Positions 1 to 6,905 of a stretch of 38,123 nucleotides of DNA are shown here, piece by piece. A program made the position numbers and the translations under genes. Position 1 is the first letter of the stretch. Each line of letters starts with the position of its first letter. The notes beneath the pieces are model-generated. The model worked only from the letters and a program-made list of their open reading frames with translations. It was not told where the DNA came from and searched no databases. The stretch is from Erysipelotrichaceae bacterium. GTDB lineage: Bacteria > Bacillota_I > Bacilli_A > Erysipelotrichales > Erysipelotrichaceae. The stretch lies in assembly GCA_017550145.1 (NCBI GenBank), contig JAFZQG010000024.1, positions 1 to 38,123 of the forward strand. The letters are read 5' to 3'.

Positions 1-57
1 CGAACCCTAGACCCTCTGATTAAGAGTCAGATGCTCTACCAACTGAGCTAGGGAACC
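1..57 (-). tRNA. tRNA-Lys (CTT), 3' part cut by window edge
   Basis: Read on the minus strand, the acceptor 5' strand is at 57-51, followed by the T8-A9 pair, a D arm (gctcagttggtagagc) and an anticodon stem-loop with loop ctcttaa, giving anticodon CTT (Lys, codon AAG). The T loop start (ttcg) is at the window edge. The 3' acceptor strand and CCA lie outside the window. It is the last visible gene of the Asn-Glu-Lys cluster. Confidence 0.93.
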
Positions 58-60
58 AAG

Positions 61-137
61 TGGTGACAAGTACGGGATTCGAACCCGTGAATGCCGCCGT
101 GAAAGGGCGGTGTGTTAAGCCGCTTCACCAACTTGCC
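61..137 (-). tRNA. tRNA-Glu (TTC)
   Basis: Minus-strand cloverleaf. Acceptor ggcaagt (137-131) pairs with acttgtc, with one G-U. The anticodon stem ccgcc/ggcgg encloses loop ctttcac, anticodon TTC (Glu). The T arm is acggg-ttcgaat-cccgt. The discriminator is A and CCA is encoded at 61-63. Only three bases separate it from tRNA-Lys, so the two are almost certainly processed from one transcript. Confidence 0.96.
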
Positions 138-145
138 AAAAACAA

Positions 146-221
146 TGGCGCCCGAAACAGGACTCGAACCTGTGACCTGCCGGTTAACAGCCGGACGCTC
201 TACCGACTGAGCTATTCGGGC
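146..221 (-). tRNA. tRNA-Asn (GTT)
   Basis: Minus-strand cloverleaf. Acceptor gcccgaa (221-215) pairs with ttcgggc. The anticodon loop is ctgttaa, anticodon GTT (Asn). The discriminator is G and CCA is encoded at 146-148. It is the first gene of the cluster, about 13 bases downstream of a good promoter. Confidence 0.96.
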
Positions 222-234
222 ACATTGCTTACAT

Positions 235-263
235 AGTTTATCATAAGAAAAATGCTTTTTCAA
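235..263 (-). promoter_or_regulatory. Promoter of the tRNA-Asn-Glu-Lys cluster
   Basis: On the minus strand a -35 box TTGAAA (263-258) is followed after exactly 17 bases by a -10 box TAAACT (240-235). The predicted start is near 228, a few bases before the mature tRNA-Asn end. The hexamers match the sigma-A consensus at 5/6 and 4/6. Confidence 0.6.
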
Positions 264-293
264 GATAGTCTAGGAAAAATCGGAGCGTTTTTA

Positions 294-322
294 TTTACAA
301 TTTATATTTTATAAAATATAAT
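294..322 (+). promoter_or_regulatory. Promoter of gpx-ohrR operon
   Basis: -35 box TTTACA (294-299), 17-base spacer, perfect -10 box TATAAT (317-322). It lies 30 bases before the Shine-Dalgarno of the peroxidase gene. The spacer is almost entirely filled by an AT palindrome described separately. Confidence 0.75.
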
Positions 323-324
323 TT
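299..324 (+). promoter_or_regulatory. Candidate OhrR/MarR operator (AT palindrome)
   Basis: Positions 302-321 form a perfect 20-bp inverted repeat centred on TTTTATAAAA. It extends to 299-324 with one mismatched pair. It covers the promoter spacer and most of the -10 box, the expected place for a repressor site. MarR-family dimers bind such palindromes, and the second gene of this operon encodes an OhrR-like MarR protein. The assignment is inference from position and symmetry. Confidence 0.55.
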
Positions 325-351
325 AATCAAATATAAATGGAGGAATTGAAA

Positions 352-894
352 ATGAGTTTCTATGATCAGTATGTAACAGCTCCTGATGGAAGAGAAATAT
401 CCATGAAAGAATATGAGGGAAAAGTCGTTCTGGTTGTCAATACGGCAACAGGTTGCGGTTTTACTCCGCATTATGAGGATCTTGAGAAGATGTATGAGGA
501 TTATCATGACAAGGGCCTGGAAATAATCGATGTTCCATGTAACCAGTTTGCAGGACAGACCCCGGGTAATGATGATGAGATCCATGAATTCTGTACTTTA
601 AAATACCATACACAGTTTCCGCAGATGAAGAAATCGGATGTGAACGGTGAAAATGAATTATCGCTCTATACTTATCTTAAATCACAGAAGGGATTTGAGG
701 GTTTCGGTAAGAATCCGGCTGGAATGGCTCTTAGTCTGATGATGAAAAAAATCGATAAGAACTACAAGAACAATCCTGATATCAAATGGAATTTTACGAA
801 ATTTGTGGTTGACAGACAGGGCAATGTCGTAGCCCGTTTTGAGCCTTCCGCAAAAATGAGCGATGTAGCTGCTTACGTAGCTTCACTTATATAA
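352..894 (+). CDS. Glutathione peroxidase family protein
   Basis: A 180-residue thiol peroxidase of the GPx family, which reduces hydrogen or organic peroxides; bacterial members like this usually use thioredoxin rather than glutathione. The peroxidatic Cys sits in NTATGCGFTPHY, the catalytic Gln in the CNQFAGQ motif, and the Trp-Asn pair in KWNFTKF, so the Cys-Gln-Trp-Asn tetrad is complete. Cys rather than selenocysteine is used. ATG at 352 is preferred over the ATG at 337 because GGAGG at 339-343 is spaced 8 bases from it and would itself be coding from the upstream start. It is co-transcribed with the OhrR-like regulator 15 bases downstream. Thioredoxin at 10439 could be the reductant. 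Confidence 0.93.
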   Translation: MSFYDQYVTAPDGREISMKEYEGKVVLVVNTATGCGFTPHYEDLEKMYEDYHDKGLEIIDVPCNQFAGQTPGNDDEIHEFCTLKYHTQFPQMKKSDVNGENELSLYTYLKSQKGFEGFGKNPAGMALSLMMKKIDKNYKNNPDIKWNFTKFVVDRQGNVVARFEPSAKMSDVAAYVASLI

Positions 895-909
895 AGGATA
901 TAAATATAT

Positions 910-1353
910 ATGGCTCAGGAATATAAGCAGTTGAAACTGGAGAATCAATTGTGTTTTCCGCTTTATGCCTGTTCAAGAAAGATCATCAGCCGTTATACAT
1001 CTTATTTAAAACCGCTGGGTCTTACTTATACACAGTATGTGGTCTTCATGGTGCTGTGGGATAAGGAAAAGGTTACAGTCGGTGAACTGGGGGAAACACT
1101 ATATCTGGATGCGGGTACACTCACACCTTTGCTGAAGAAACTTGAGAAGGAAGGTTATATACATAGAGAAAGATCCGGCGAAGACGAAAGAGTAACTTAT
1201 GTTTCCATCAGCGATAAGGGTAACGAACTTAAAGAGAAATGCAAGAATATTCCTTCGGAGGTAGCTTCTTTGAGTACGGCACTGAGTGAAAAAGAAGCCA
1301 AAGAATTATACCGTTTACTTTATCTGCTGATAAATGAGAATGTACAAGAATAG
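910..1353 (+). CDS. MarR-family peroxide-sensing repressor, OhrR-like
   Basis: A 147-residue winged-helix regulator. The N-terminal NQLCFPLYACSRKI segment carries Cys at about residue 16, the position of the peroxide-sensing Cys of OhrR. The GLTYTQYVVFMVLW and YLDAGTLTPLLKKLEKEGYI segments match the OhrR recognition region and wing closely. OhrR binds DNA in the reduced form and releases it when the Cys is oxidised by organic peroxide. Here it follows the peroxidase directly (AAAGGA as ribosome site), so it probably represses its own operon through the 299-324 palindrome. Family assignment is firm; the regulatory link is inferred. Confidence 0.9.
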   Translation: MAQEYKQLKLENQLCFPLYACSRKIISRYTSYLKPLGLTYTQYVVFMVLWDKEKVTVGELGETLYLDAGTLTPLLKKLEKEGYIHRERSGEDERVTYVSISDKGNELKEKCKNIPSEVASLSTALSEKEAKELYRLLYLLINENVQE

Positions 1354-1407
1354 CAGCATATAGAGACAAAACAGTTGTATGGATTCAATGTGGATCCGGA
1401 TCATACT

Positions 1408-1433
1408 AAGGCGTTATGATAAGACGCCTTTTT
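1408..1433 (+). terminator. Rho-independent terminator after ohrR-like gene
   Basis: AAGGCGT (1408-1414), 9-base loop, ACGCCTT (1424-1430), then a T run. It ends the peroxidase operon and separates it from the next gene, which begins only about 30 bases later. Confidence 0.8.
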
Positions 1434-1448
1434 GATTGGAATGTGAAA

Positions 1449-1457
1449 TGTTAGAAT
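1449..1457 (+). promoter_or_regulatory. Extended -10 promoter, start at or near the ATG
   Basis: TGTTAGAAT is a TG-n extended -10 element with TAGAAT at 1452-1457. A start 7-8 bases downstream would fall on the ATG at 1465. No -35 at proper spacing and no Shine-Dalgarno are visible. The same arrangement precedes surE. Confidence 0.5.
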
Positions 1458-1464
1458 GATGGTG

Positions 1465-3174
1465 ATGAATTATCTGCCGAGTAAACTGACAAAACTGAGA
1501 AAACACTATAACTATTCGCAGTCCTATCTGGCGGAGGTTTTGGGCGTGGAAACTCCGGAATATATGAAATATGAGAACGGTTCAGCGATGATTTCCTATG
1601 AGCAGATGAAGAGACTCTCTTCGCTGTATCATATCGATCTGGTCGAGGTGTTCCGCAATTCCGATGAAGTGGAGCTTTATGAGGTCAATAAGGCCAATAC
1701 CGATGAGATCAATATCGAATTCTTTACGGCGAAGAAGACTTTTATAGATAAGATAAAGGAATTCTATTCGCAGAATAAGATTACCAGTACGATCATTGTA
1801 TTCCTGCTGATAATGATCATAATCATGTTTATTGTCATGAAGAATACCTTCAGACCGTTTGATCCGGTCAGAGAAAACATTAATCGTCTTTCCGTATCGG
1901 AAACTACAGTCGTCTATATCGATGACTATTCAGGTGTCAACGGTTCCGGAAGCAACACCAACGGTGAACTGTCCAATCTGACTTCTTCCGGTGCTATCAA
2001 GGTCTGTGAAGGTGAGGGGTTTACGATCATTCTCAATGATGATGGAACTATGACTTCGGCAGGTCTGATTTCAAAGTATGCCAATGAAATCGAGGGCTGG
2101 AAGAATATTACGGATATTGCGGTAGGAAATGCCCATATTCTGGGTCTTGATTCCAACGGCAGAGTAAGATGTACGGGTGATGAATCAAGCGGTGCCTGTG
2201 ACCTGGCTGATTCCAGAAACATCAAGAAGGTTTATGCGACAGCCTATGGCAGCATCCTGATGGACAATGACGGTGTATTGACATACTGTGGTTCCTTCAT
2301 CGGTTCCAGCAGTTTAAAGAACTACTACAACATCAGAGACATCGCTTCCAGTGATAATATCCTGGCTATTCTGTGTAATGATCACAGTATCGATGTCTAC
2401 ACCAAGAATTCCATGAACTATCTGGAAGCGGAATCCTGGGATGATATCGTCGATGTGGCCTGCGGTGACAGTTATGTGGCCGGTCTTGACCGTTATGGCA
2501 AGGTTCATATCGAAATAGACAACAGCTCGATCCGTAACGAGATCGAAAAGTGGTCCAACATCATTGCGATCGATGGAGCCAGTGATTATCTGATCGGTTT
2601 TGATGGCAAGAAGATCTATGGTGTCGGCAACAATAAGTACAATCAGTTTGTCAAAGAGGAACTGATCAAACAGCGTCTGGATATGGTTTCCAATGTAGTC
2701 TATACCATTGATGAAGATTATGTTTCGGTTCAGTTTGACAGTGTCAGCAATGCGTCAGGTTATATTGTAAGTATCGATGTCGGTATCGGTATTTCGCGCC
2801 GTATCGAAAAGGCGGAAGTGGTTAAATTTGAAACCGAGAATATGACTGAAGGCAAGAACTATACGATTTCGATCGTAAGCGTAGGTGAGGGCGATTATAC
2901 TGATTCGGATACCTATAAGCTTAATTTCACGTATAATAAACCGGAAGAGACCTATACTTTCGATGAAGGCGAGATCATGTCGGAAGAAGTGTTCATCGCT
3001 TATCTCAGGGGTATCGGTGTCGATGAAAGCCATATTCACGGCAAGGAAGGCGACTACTGTGAAGATGATAAGGTTACGATCATTTCCACCAATCTTGACG
3101 GTAGAACACTGACTAAGAGCGAATTACTGAATATGGATATAGAATATACTTATTGTAAGGTTAAGGAAGAATGA
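1465..3174 (+). CDS. Membrane-anchored HTH protein with extracytoplasmic RCC1-like repeats
   Basis: 569 residues with an unusual architecture. Residues about 2-65 are an XRE-type helix-turn-helix domain (LRKHYNYSQSYLAEVLG). One membrane segment follows near residues 108-125 (IIVFLLIMIIIMFIVM). The outer part has about five RCC1-like repeats of roughly 45 residues at about 165-395, with patterns such as WKNITDIAVGNAHILGLDSNG and WDDIVDVACGDSYVAGLDRYG. A fibronectin-III-like segment at about 400-495 and a short C-terminal domain complete it. The N terminus is cytoplasmic by the positive-inside pattern, so it could link an outside signal to DNA or a cytoplasmic partner. I do not recognise a characterised homologue. 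ATG 1465 is chosen because it fits the -10 element; 1456 and 1459 are in-frame alternatives. It overlaps the next gene by 4 bases and heads the cysS operon. Confidence 0.8.
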   Translation: MNYLPSKLTKLRKHYNYSQSYLAEVLGVETPEYMKYENGSAMISYEQMKRLSSLYHIDLVEVFRNSDEVELYEVNKANTDEINIEFFTAKKTFIDKIKEFYSQNKITSTIIVFLLIMIIIMFIVMKNTFRPFDPVRENINRLSVSETTVVYIDDYSGVNGSGSNTNGELSNLTSSGAIKVCEGEGFTIILNDDGTMTSAGLISKYANEIEGWKNITDIAVGNAHILGLDSNGRVRCTGDESSGACDLADSRNIKKVYATAYGSILMDNDGVLTYCGSFIGSSSLKNYYNIRDIASSDNILAILCNDHSIDVYTKNSMNYLEAESWDDIVDVACGDSYVAGLDRYGKVHIEIDNSSIRNEIEKWSNIIAIDGASDYLIGFDGKKIYGVGNNKYNQFVKEELIKQRLDMVSNVVYTIDEDYVSVQFDSVSNASGYIVSIDVGIGISRRIEKAEVVKFETENMTEGKNYTISIVSVGEGDYTDSDTYKLNFTYNKPEETYTFDEGEIMSEEVFIAYLRGIGVDESHIHGKEGDYCEDDKVTIISTNLDGRTLTKSELLNMDIEYTYCKVKEE

Positions 3175-3365
3175 AGAAGAATAAGGTCTGGAGAATAAAA
3201 GGCTTCGAGGGAGTATTTACCGATGAGGAGATCATCGATCTTATTAAGCGCGGGGAAATCAAACCCGATTATGCTTTAACCTGCAAAGAAATGAAGAAAT
3301 GGGTTAAACTGAAAGACAGTATCTATCAGTACTATATGGAGGATGTGAAAAATGAAACTGTATAA
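3171..3365 (+). CDS. Small GYF-like domain protein, function unknown
   Basis: 64 residues. It starts with a Trp and aromatic-rich strand (KVWRIKGFEGVFTDEEI), followed by a helix (DLIKRGEIKPD) and a second Trp segment (MKKWVKLKDS). This resembles the bacterial GYF_2 fold, in which a conserved W-x-G-F pattern precedes a short helix; the match is by eye only. Its ATG overlaps the stop of the RCC1 protein (ATGA), and its end overlaps cysS by 14 bases, so translation is likely coupled to both. GYF domains bind proline-rich or membrane-protein tails; any partner here is unknown. Confidence 0.75.
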   Translation: MKKNKVWRIKGFEGVFTDEEIIDLIKRGEIKPDYALTCKEMKKWVKLKDSIYQYYMEDVKNETV

Positions 3366-4686
3366 CAGCTATACATTAAAAACCGAAGAATTTGTACCGA
3401 TCAGGGGCAATGAAGTCAGTATGTATGTGTGCGGACCGACCGTCTATAACCATGCGCATATCGGCAATGCTCGTCCGATCGTCGTTTTCGATACATTAAG
3501 AAGAACTTTGGAAGCAGAAGGATACAAGGTCAAGTTTGTATCCAACTTCACCGATGTGGATGACAAGATCATCAATAAGGCTCTGGAAGAAGGCGTAAGC
3601 GAAAGAGAGATCGCCGACCGTTATATCAAAGCCTACAATGATGTGCGTAATTCACTGAATATCATTCCATTGGATGTAACTCCAAGAGTTACCGAAACTA
3701 TGGATGAGATCATCGAATTCATCGACAAGCTGGTTCAGAAGGGTAATGCGTATGTCGTGGATGGCGATGTCTATTTCTCCGTTGAAAGCGATCCGAAATA
3801 TGGCGAGCTTTCCCATCAGAAACTGGAAGACCTCAATGCGGGTGCCCGTGTTGAAGCAAACGACATGAAGAAGAATCCGCAGGATTTTGCGTTATGGAAG
3901 AAGACCGATAAAGGCATCAAGTGGGATTCGCCTTGGGGTGAAGGAAGACCGGGCTGGCATACCGAATGTGTCGTCATGATCGGCAAGGAATTCAATCATT
4001 CCCTGATCGACATCCACGGCGGCGGCAAGGATCTGAAGTTCCCTCACCATGAGAACGAAATGGCTCAGTCCGAGTGCTGCAACGGTCATCATCTGGCTAA
4101 CTACTGGGTCCATAACGGCATGCTGGAGACAAAGGGCGGAAAGATGTCCAAGTCTTTAGGCAATACCCAATGGGCTAAGGATGTTATTGCGGAGAATGGT
4201 GCCAATCTCGTGAGATGGTTCCTCTTATCCGGTAAATACAGAGATTCACTTATTTATGATGACGAGACCTTTGCGGCAGCCAAGAGCGAGCTTGCAAAAA
4301 TTGAGACTGTACTCAAACAGGTCGAGGTCAAGAGCCAGGTAAGCGGTGTTGAACTTGGTGATGAATACAACAAGGAAAAATATGATGCCTTCTTGGAACA
4401 GATGGCTGATGATCTCAATACACCTAATGCGTACATGGTGATCTTTGATACAGTCAAGTTGCTGAACCAGGATCTGCGTACGAAGGATATTGACTGGAAG
4501 GCCGTCGAGAAAGACTACAACGCCATTGAGAAGATGCTGGAGATACTGGGTGTCTTTATCGAGAAAGTTAAGCTTTCCGATGAGGATAAGGATACCTATG
4601 CGAAATGGAATGAGGCTAAGTCCAATAAGGATTTTGAAACAGCTGATAAATACAGAACGATCCTGATGGAAAAAGGTATCCTGTAA
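3352..4686 (+). CDS. cysS: Cysteinyl-tRNA synthetase
   Basis: 444-residue class I synthetase that charges tRNA-Cys. The HIGH motif is HIGNAR in YNHAHIGNARPI, and KMSKS is intact in GGKMSKSLGN. Zinc ligands are visible: Cys in CGPTVYN, Cys in GWHTECVVM and His in the KFPHHENE segment. The length is slightly short for the family (about 460), mostly in the C-terminal anticodon region. The start overlaps the upstream small gene, with GGAGGATGTG before ATG 3352. The cysS-mrnC-rlmB order matches Bacillus. Confidence 0.97.
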   Translation: MKLYNSYTLKTEEFVPIRGNEVSMYVCGPTVYNHAHIGNARPIVVFDTLRRTLEAEGYKVKFVSNFTDVDDKIINKALEEGVSEREIADRYIKAYNDVRNSLNIIPLDVTPRVTETMDEIIEFIDKLVQKGNAYVVDGDVYFSVESDPKYGELSHQKLEDLNAGARVEANDMKKNPQDFALWKKTDKGIKWDSPWGEGRPGWHTECVVMIGKEFNHSLIDIHGGGKDLKFPHHENEMAQSECCNGHHLANYWVHNGMLETKGGKMSKSLGNTQWAKDVIAENGANLVRWFLLSGKYRDSLIYDDETFAAAKSELAKIETVLKQVEVKSQVSGVELGDEYNKEKYDAFLEQMADDLNTPNAYMVIFDTVKLLNQDLRTKDIDWKAVEKDYNAIEKMLEILGVFIEKVKLSDEDKDTYAKWNEAKSNKDFETADKYRTILMEKGIL

Positions 4687-5060
4687 TGGATCTCAAGGAA
4701 TACAGCGGCTATTCTTTAAGCTTTATCGGTGATGCGGTTTATACCCTGAAAGTCAGAGAATACTTCGTTGGTCATCATTATCAGTCTTCCCGTTCTCTGC
4801 AGCGTCTGTGCAACAGCTACAATTCTGCTGCAGGACAGACTAAAATATTCCGAAGACTGGAAGCAGAAGGCTTCTTCAATGAAACGGAAATGGACGCCTA
4901 TAAGCGCGGCCGAAATCATATTACGCATATTCCGAAAAACGGAGATCTGCAGACATATGAATGTGCTTCGGGATTAGAAGCGATCTGCGGTTATCTGTAT
5001 CTGACTGATCAGAAGAGACTGGATCTGTTTTTTGAGAAAGTGTTTGAAGGAGGAGTTTAA
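4686..5060 (+). CDS. mrnC: Mini-ribonuclease 3
   Basis: 124 residues: an RNase III catalytic domain without the dsRNA-binding domain. The signature SLSFIGDAVYTLKVREYF carries the catalytic Asp; YKRGRNH and the ECASGLEAICGYLYL segment with its catalytic Glu are also present. In Bacillus, Mini-III trims both ends of 23S rRNA precursor. The ATG shares one base with the cysS stop (TAATG), indicating coupling, and rlmB follows by one base. Confidence 0.94.
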   Translation: MDLKEYSGYSLSFIGDAVYTLKVREYFVGHHYQSSRSLQRLCNSYNSAAGQTKIFRRLEAEGFFNETEMDAYKRGRNHITHIPKNGDLQTYECASGLEAICGYLYLTDQKRLDLFFEKVFEGGV

Positions 5061-5061
5061 A

Positions 5062-5745
5062 ATGAGTGAATATGTCTATGGCAAGAATTCTTTCTTTGAA
5101 GCTTTAAACAATAAACGGATCATTAAAGCCTATGTTTTATCCGATCAGGAGATAAGGGGCAAAGGTATTGATTATGAGATCGTCGATCGCAAAAGACTGG
5201 ATAAGTTAAGCAGATCAGGCAATCATCAGGGCTATGTGGCAGAGGTCAAGGAATATGAACTGGCCAAAGTCGATGATATGATCAGGGATAAAGACGGGCT
5301 CATAGTAATGCTGGATGGGCTTGAAGATGTACATAATCTCGGAGCCATCATCAGGACCTGCGAGTGTGCGGGAGTAGATGGTGTGATCTACCGCAGCCAC
5401 AACAGCGTCAGAGTTAATGATACGGTAGCAAAAGTTGCCTGCGGTGCCCTTGAATATATGAAAGTGGCGGAAGTTACCAATCTGGTCAATACGCTCAAGG
5501 ACCTCAAGAAAAAGGGCTACTGGGTCGTCGGATCCGACGGTTCGTCTGAGCAGCTGTATACCGATCTGGATTACGATATGAATACGGTACTGGTCATCGG
5601 TTCGGAAGGCAAGGGTATGTCAAGGCTCGTTAAAGAGGAATGTGACTATATCGTCAGATTACCGATGTTAGGGAAAGTGACAAGCCTGAATGCGTCGGTG
5701 GCAGCCGGTATCCTGATCTACAATATCCTTAATAAACGGCAATAG
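5062..5745 (+). CDS. rlmB: 23S rRNA 2'-O-methyltransferase, RlmB/TrmH family
   Basis: 227-residue SPOUT methyltransferase. It has an N-terminal substrate-binding domain (YVYGKNSFFEAL) and the three SPOUT motifs: LEDVHNLGAIIRTCECAG, VLVIGSEGKGMSRL and VTSLNASVAAGILIY. The family methylates guanosine 2251 (E. coli numbering) in 23S rRNA using SAM. ATG 5062 is chosen because AGGAGG at 5050-5055 precedes it; an upstream TTG at 5032 would overlap mrnC and bury that site. It is the last gene before a terminator. Confidence 0.94.
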   Translation: MSEYVYGKNSFFEALNNKRIIKAYVLSDQEIRGKGIDYEIVDRKRLDKLSRSGNHQGYVAEVKEYELAKVDDMIRDKDGLIVMLDGLEDVHNLGAIIRTCECAGVDGVIYRSHNSVRVNDTVAKVACGALEYMKVAEVTNLVNTLKDLKKKGYWVVGSDGSSEQLYTDLDYDMNTVLVIGSEGKGMSRLVKEECDYIVRLPMLGKVTSLNASVAAGILIYNILNKRQ

Positions 5746-5771
5746 GTTTTCCACAAATGTGGAAAACTTTT
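5746..5771 (+). terminator. Terminator after rlmB
   Basis: GTTTTCCACA (5746-5755) pairs with TGTGGAAAAC (5758-5767), followed by TTTT. It begins at the base after the rlmB stop and ends the cysS operon. Because of it, any sigma-factor start upstream of about 5770 is unlikely. Confidence 0.8.
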
Positions 5772-5831
5772 AATATTTTTAAAGACTTTTTAAAGAACCG
5801 TTATGGCATTTCTCTGATGCATAATGGAGCC

Positions 5832-6425
5832 ATGGAGGTGAATATTAAACTTCTTGAAAGAGTCAGGGAGGGCGATGATGAAGCATTCAGGGCACTGCTC
5901 GATGAGCACCGGCTCATGATCTACAAGATCATCAATTCATTCAATCTGAACAGCGGCGACTTCAAGGTTGATGAGAATGATCTGTTCCAGGAGGGATGTC
6001 TCGCACTATATGACTCGGCTTTTACTTATGAAGAGAAACATAATGTAAAGTTCTCTTCCTACGCGTACATGAATATCCGATCAAGGATCGTAGGAGTATT
6101 GCGCAACTGTTTCAGAACTTACTCCGAAGAAGGATATTCGCTTGACAACGGCAGAGACCGGTATCAGCGGTTCTGCGTACACGATGATCCTGTCAATTAT
6201 CACCGGGAGATCCAGTTCAAAGAGGAACTGGACCGCTTTATCAGGAGTCTCGATTCTCAAGATCAGATGTTGCTGAAACTGAAGAACGATGACTGCTCCT
6301 ATAAGCAGATCGCTCAGATCCTGGATATAAGTGTCAAACGGGTCGATAACCGTCTGCGGACCTTAAGAAACCGTCTGCGCAGGCACATGGAACAGGCAAA
6401 CAGTGCAAAAGAAAAGGAAAAATAA
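5832..6425 (+). CDS. Sigma-70 family factor, SigH-like
   Basis: 197 residues. Region 2 (ENDLFQEGCLALYDSAFTYEE, then FSSYAYMNIRSRIVGVLR) and a region 4 helix-turn-helix (CSYKQIAQILDISVKRVDNRL) are clear. Position between rlmB and rpmG-secE-nusG equals that of sigH in Bacillus, although yacP is missing. SigH drives competence or early-sporulation genes in relatives; targets here are unknown. Start choice is uncertain. ATG 5832 has a -10-like CATAAT (5819-5824) 7 bases upstream and would be leaderless. GTG 5838 has GGAG at better spacing, and ATG 5817 is also in frame. Confidence 0.85.
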   Translation: MEVNIKLLERVREGDDEAFRALLDEHRLMIYKIINSFNLNSGDFKVDENDLFQEGCLALYDSAFTYEEKHNVKFSSYAYMNIRSRIVGVLRNCFRTYSEEGYSLDNGRDRYQRFCVHDDPVNYHREIQFKEELDRFIRSLDSQDQMLLKLKNDDCSYKQIAQILDISVKRVDNRLRTLRNRLRRHMEQANSAKEKEK

Positions 6426-6458
6426 CGACTGATTCCGTATTCTTGGTATTTTTCTCAT

Positions 6459-6488
6459 GAAAAGTGCATAAAACAGTGCACTTTTCGT
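6459..6488 (+). terminator. Terminator after sigma-factor gene
   Basis: GAAAAGTGCA (6459-6468), 8-base loop, TGCACTTTTC (6477-6486), then GTTT. The T run directly abuts the -35 box of the next promoter, so termination and re-initiation are packed together. Confidence 0.75.
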
Positions 6489-6517
6489 TTGACAGTCAAT
6501 CATTTTTATCTGATAAT
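6489..6517 (+). promoter_or_regulatory. Strong promoter of rpmG-secE-nusG-secG
   Basis: Perfect -35 TTGACA (6489-6494), 17-base spacer, -10 GATAAT (6512-6517, 5/6). The predicted start is near 6524, giving a leader of about 42 bases. Confidence 0.8.
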
Positions 6518-6522
6518 ATAAG

Positions 6523-6545
6523 AGGTTATCAGGAGATAACTTTTT
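6523..6545 (+). promoter_or_regulatory. 5'-end stem-loop with U run in the rpmG leader
   Basis: AGGTTATC (6523-6530), loop AGGA, GATAACTT (6535-6542), followed by T residues. It would form at the very 5' end of the transcript. It looks like a miniature terminator but lies at about +1 to +20, so it may instead protect the 5' end or serve as a regulatory site. Function is not established. Confidence 0.45.
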
Positions 6546-6565
6546 ATTTACCTTGAGGTTCAATT

Positions 6566-6715
6566 ATGAAAGAGAAAAAGAAAGTTATTCTAACCTGCAG
6601 TGTTTGTCTCTCACGTAACTATACGACAAACAAAAACAGCAATGCGAAGCGCATTGAACTGATGAAATACTGTCCCAAGTGCAATCAGCATACTCTGCAC
6701 AAGGAGACAAAGTAG
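6566..6715 (+). CDS. rpmG: 50S ribosomal protein L33
   Basis: 49 residues, the usual length for L33. Two Cys pairs (CSVC and CPKC) mark it as the zinc-binding form. The sequence starts [14 protein letters not shown] and ends [15 protein letters not shown] precedes the ATG by about 8 bases. Its place directly before secE-nusG is the standard Firmicutes order. The stop is followed at once by GGAGGG, the ribosome site of secE. Confidence 0.95.
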   Translation: MKEKKKVILTCSVCLSRNYTTNKNSNAKRIELMKYCPKCNQHTLHKETK

Positions 6716-6724
6716 GAGGGAAAT

Positions 6725-6904
6725 ATGGAGTGGTTTAATGTAAGTGCTATCTGGAAAGAAATATCCAAAATCCGTTGGCCGAAGAAGATCGATCTGCTTA
6801 CCAATTCGATTCAGGTCATCATTTTTACGGGATTCTTTGTAATCTTCTTTGCTTTATGTCTGGCAGTCATTTCGGCTCTGCTCAACAGTCTGGGAGTGCT
6901 CTAA
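6725..6904 (+). CDS. secE: Preprotein translocase subunit SecE
   Basis: 59 residues with the SecE pattern: a short amphipathic N terminus with the conserved WKEISKIRWPKK motif, then one membrane helix (VIIFTGFFVIFFALCLAVISALL). It clamps SecY in the Sec channel. GGAGGG is spaced 6 bases from ATG 6725. nusG begins one base after the stop, as in most bacteria. Confidence 0.95.
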   Translation: MEWFNVSAIWKEISKIRWPKKIDLLTNSIQVIIFTGFFVIFFALCLAVISALLNSLGVL

Positions 6905-6905
6905 G

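Noticed and set aside
48..263. Open reading frame of 71 codons on the minus strand across the tRNA cluster
   Set aside because: It lies fully over tRNA-Glu and tRNA-Asn, which explain the sequence.
2100..2680. Possible DNA tandem repeat in the RCC1 protein gene
   Set aside because: The repetition is at the protein level with strongly diverged bases; there is no recent DNA duplication.
5757..5831. Longer N terminus for the sigma factor from ATG 5757
   Set aside because: That ATG is within the rlmB terminator hairpin and the added residues do not match sigma region 2.
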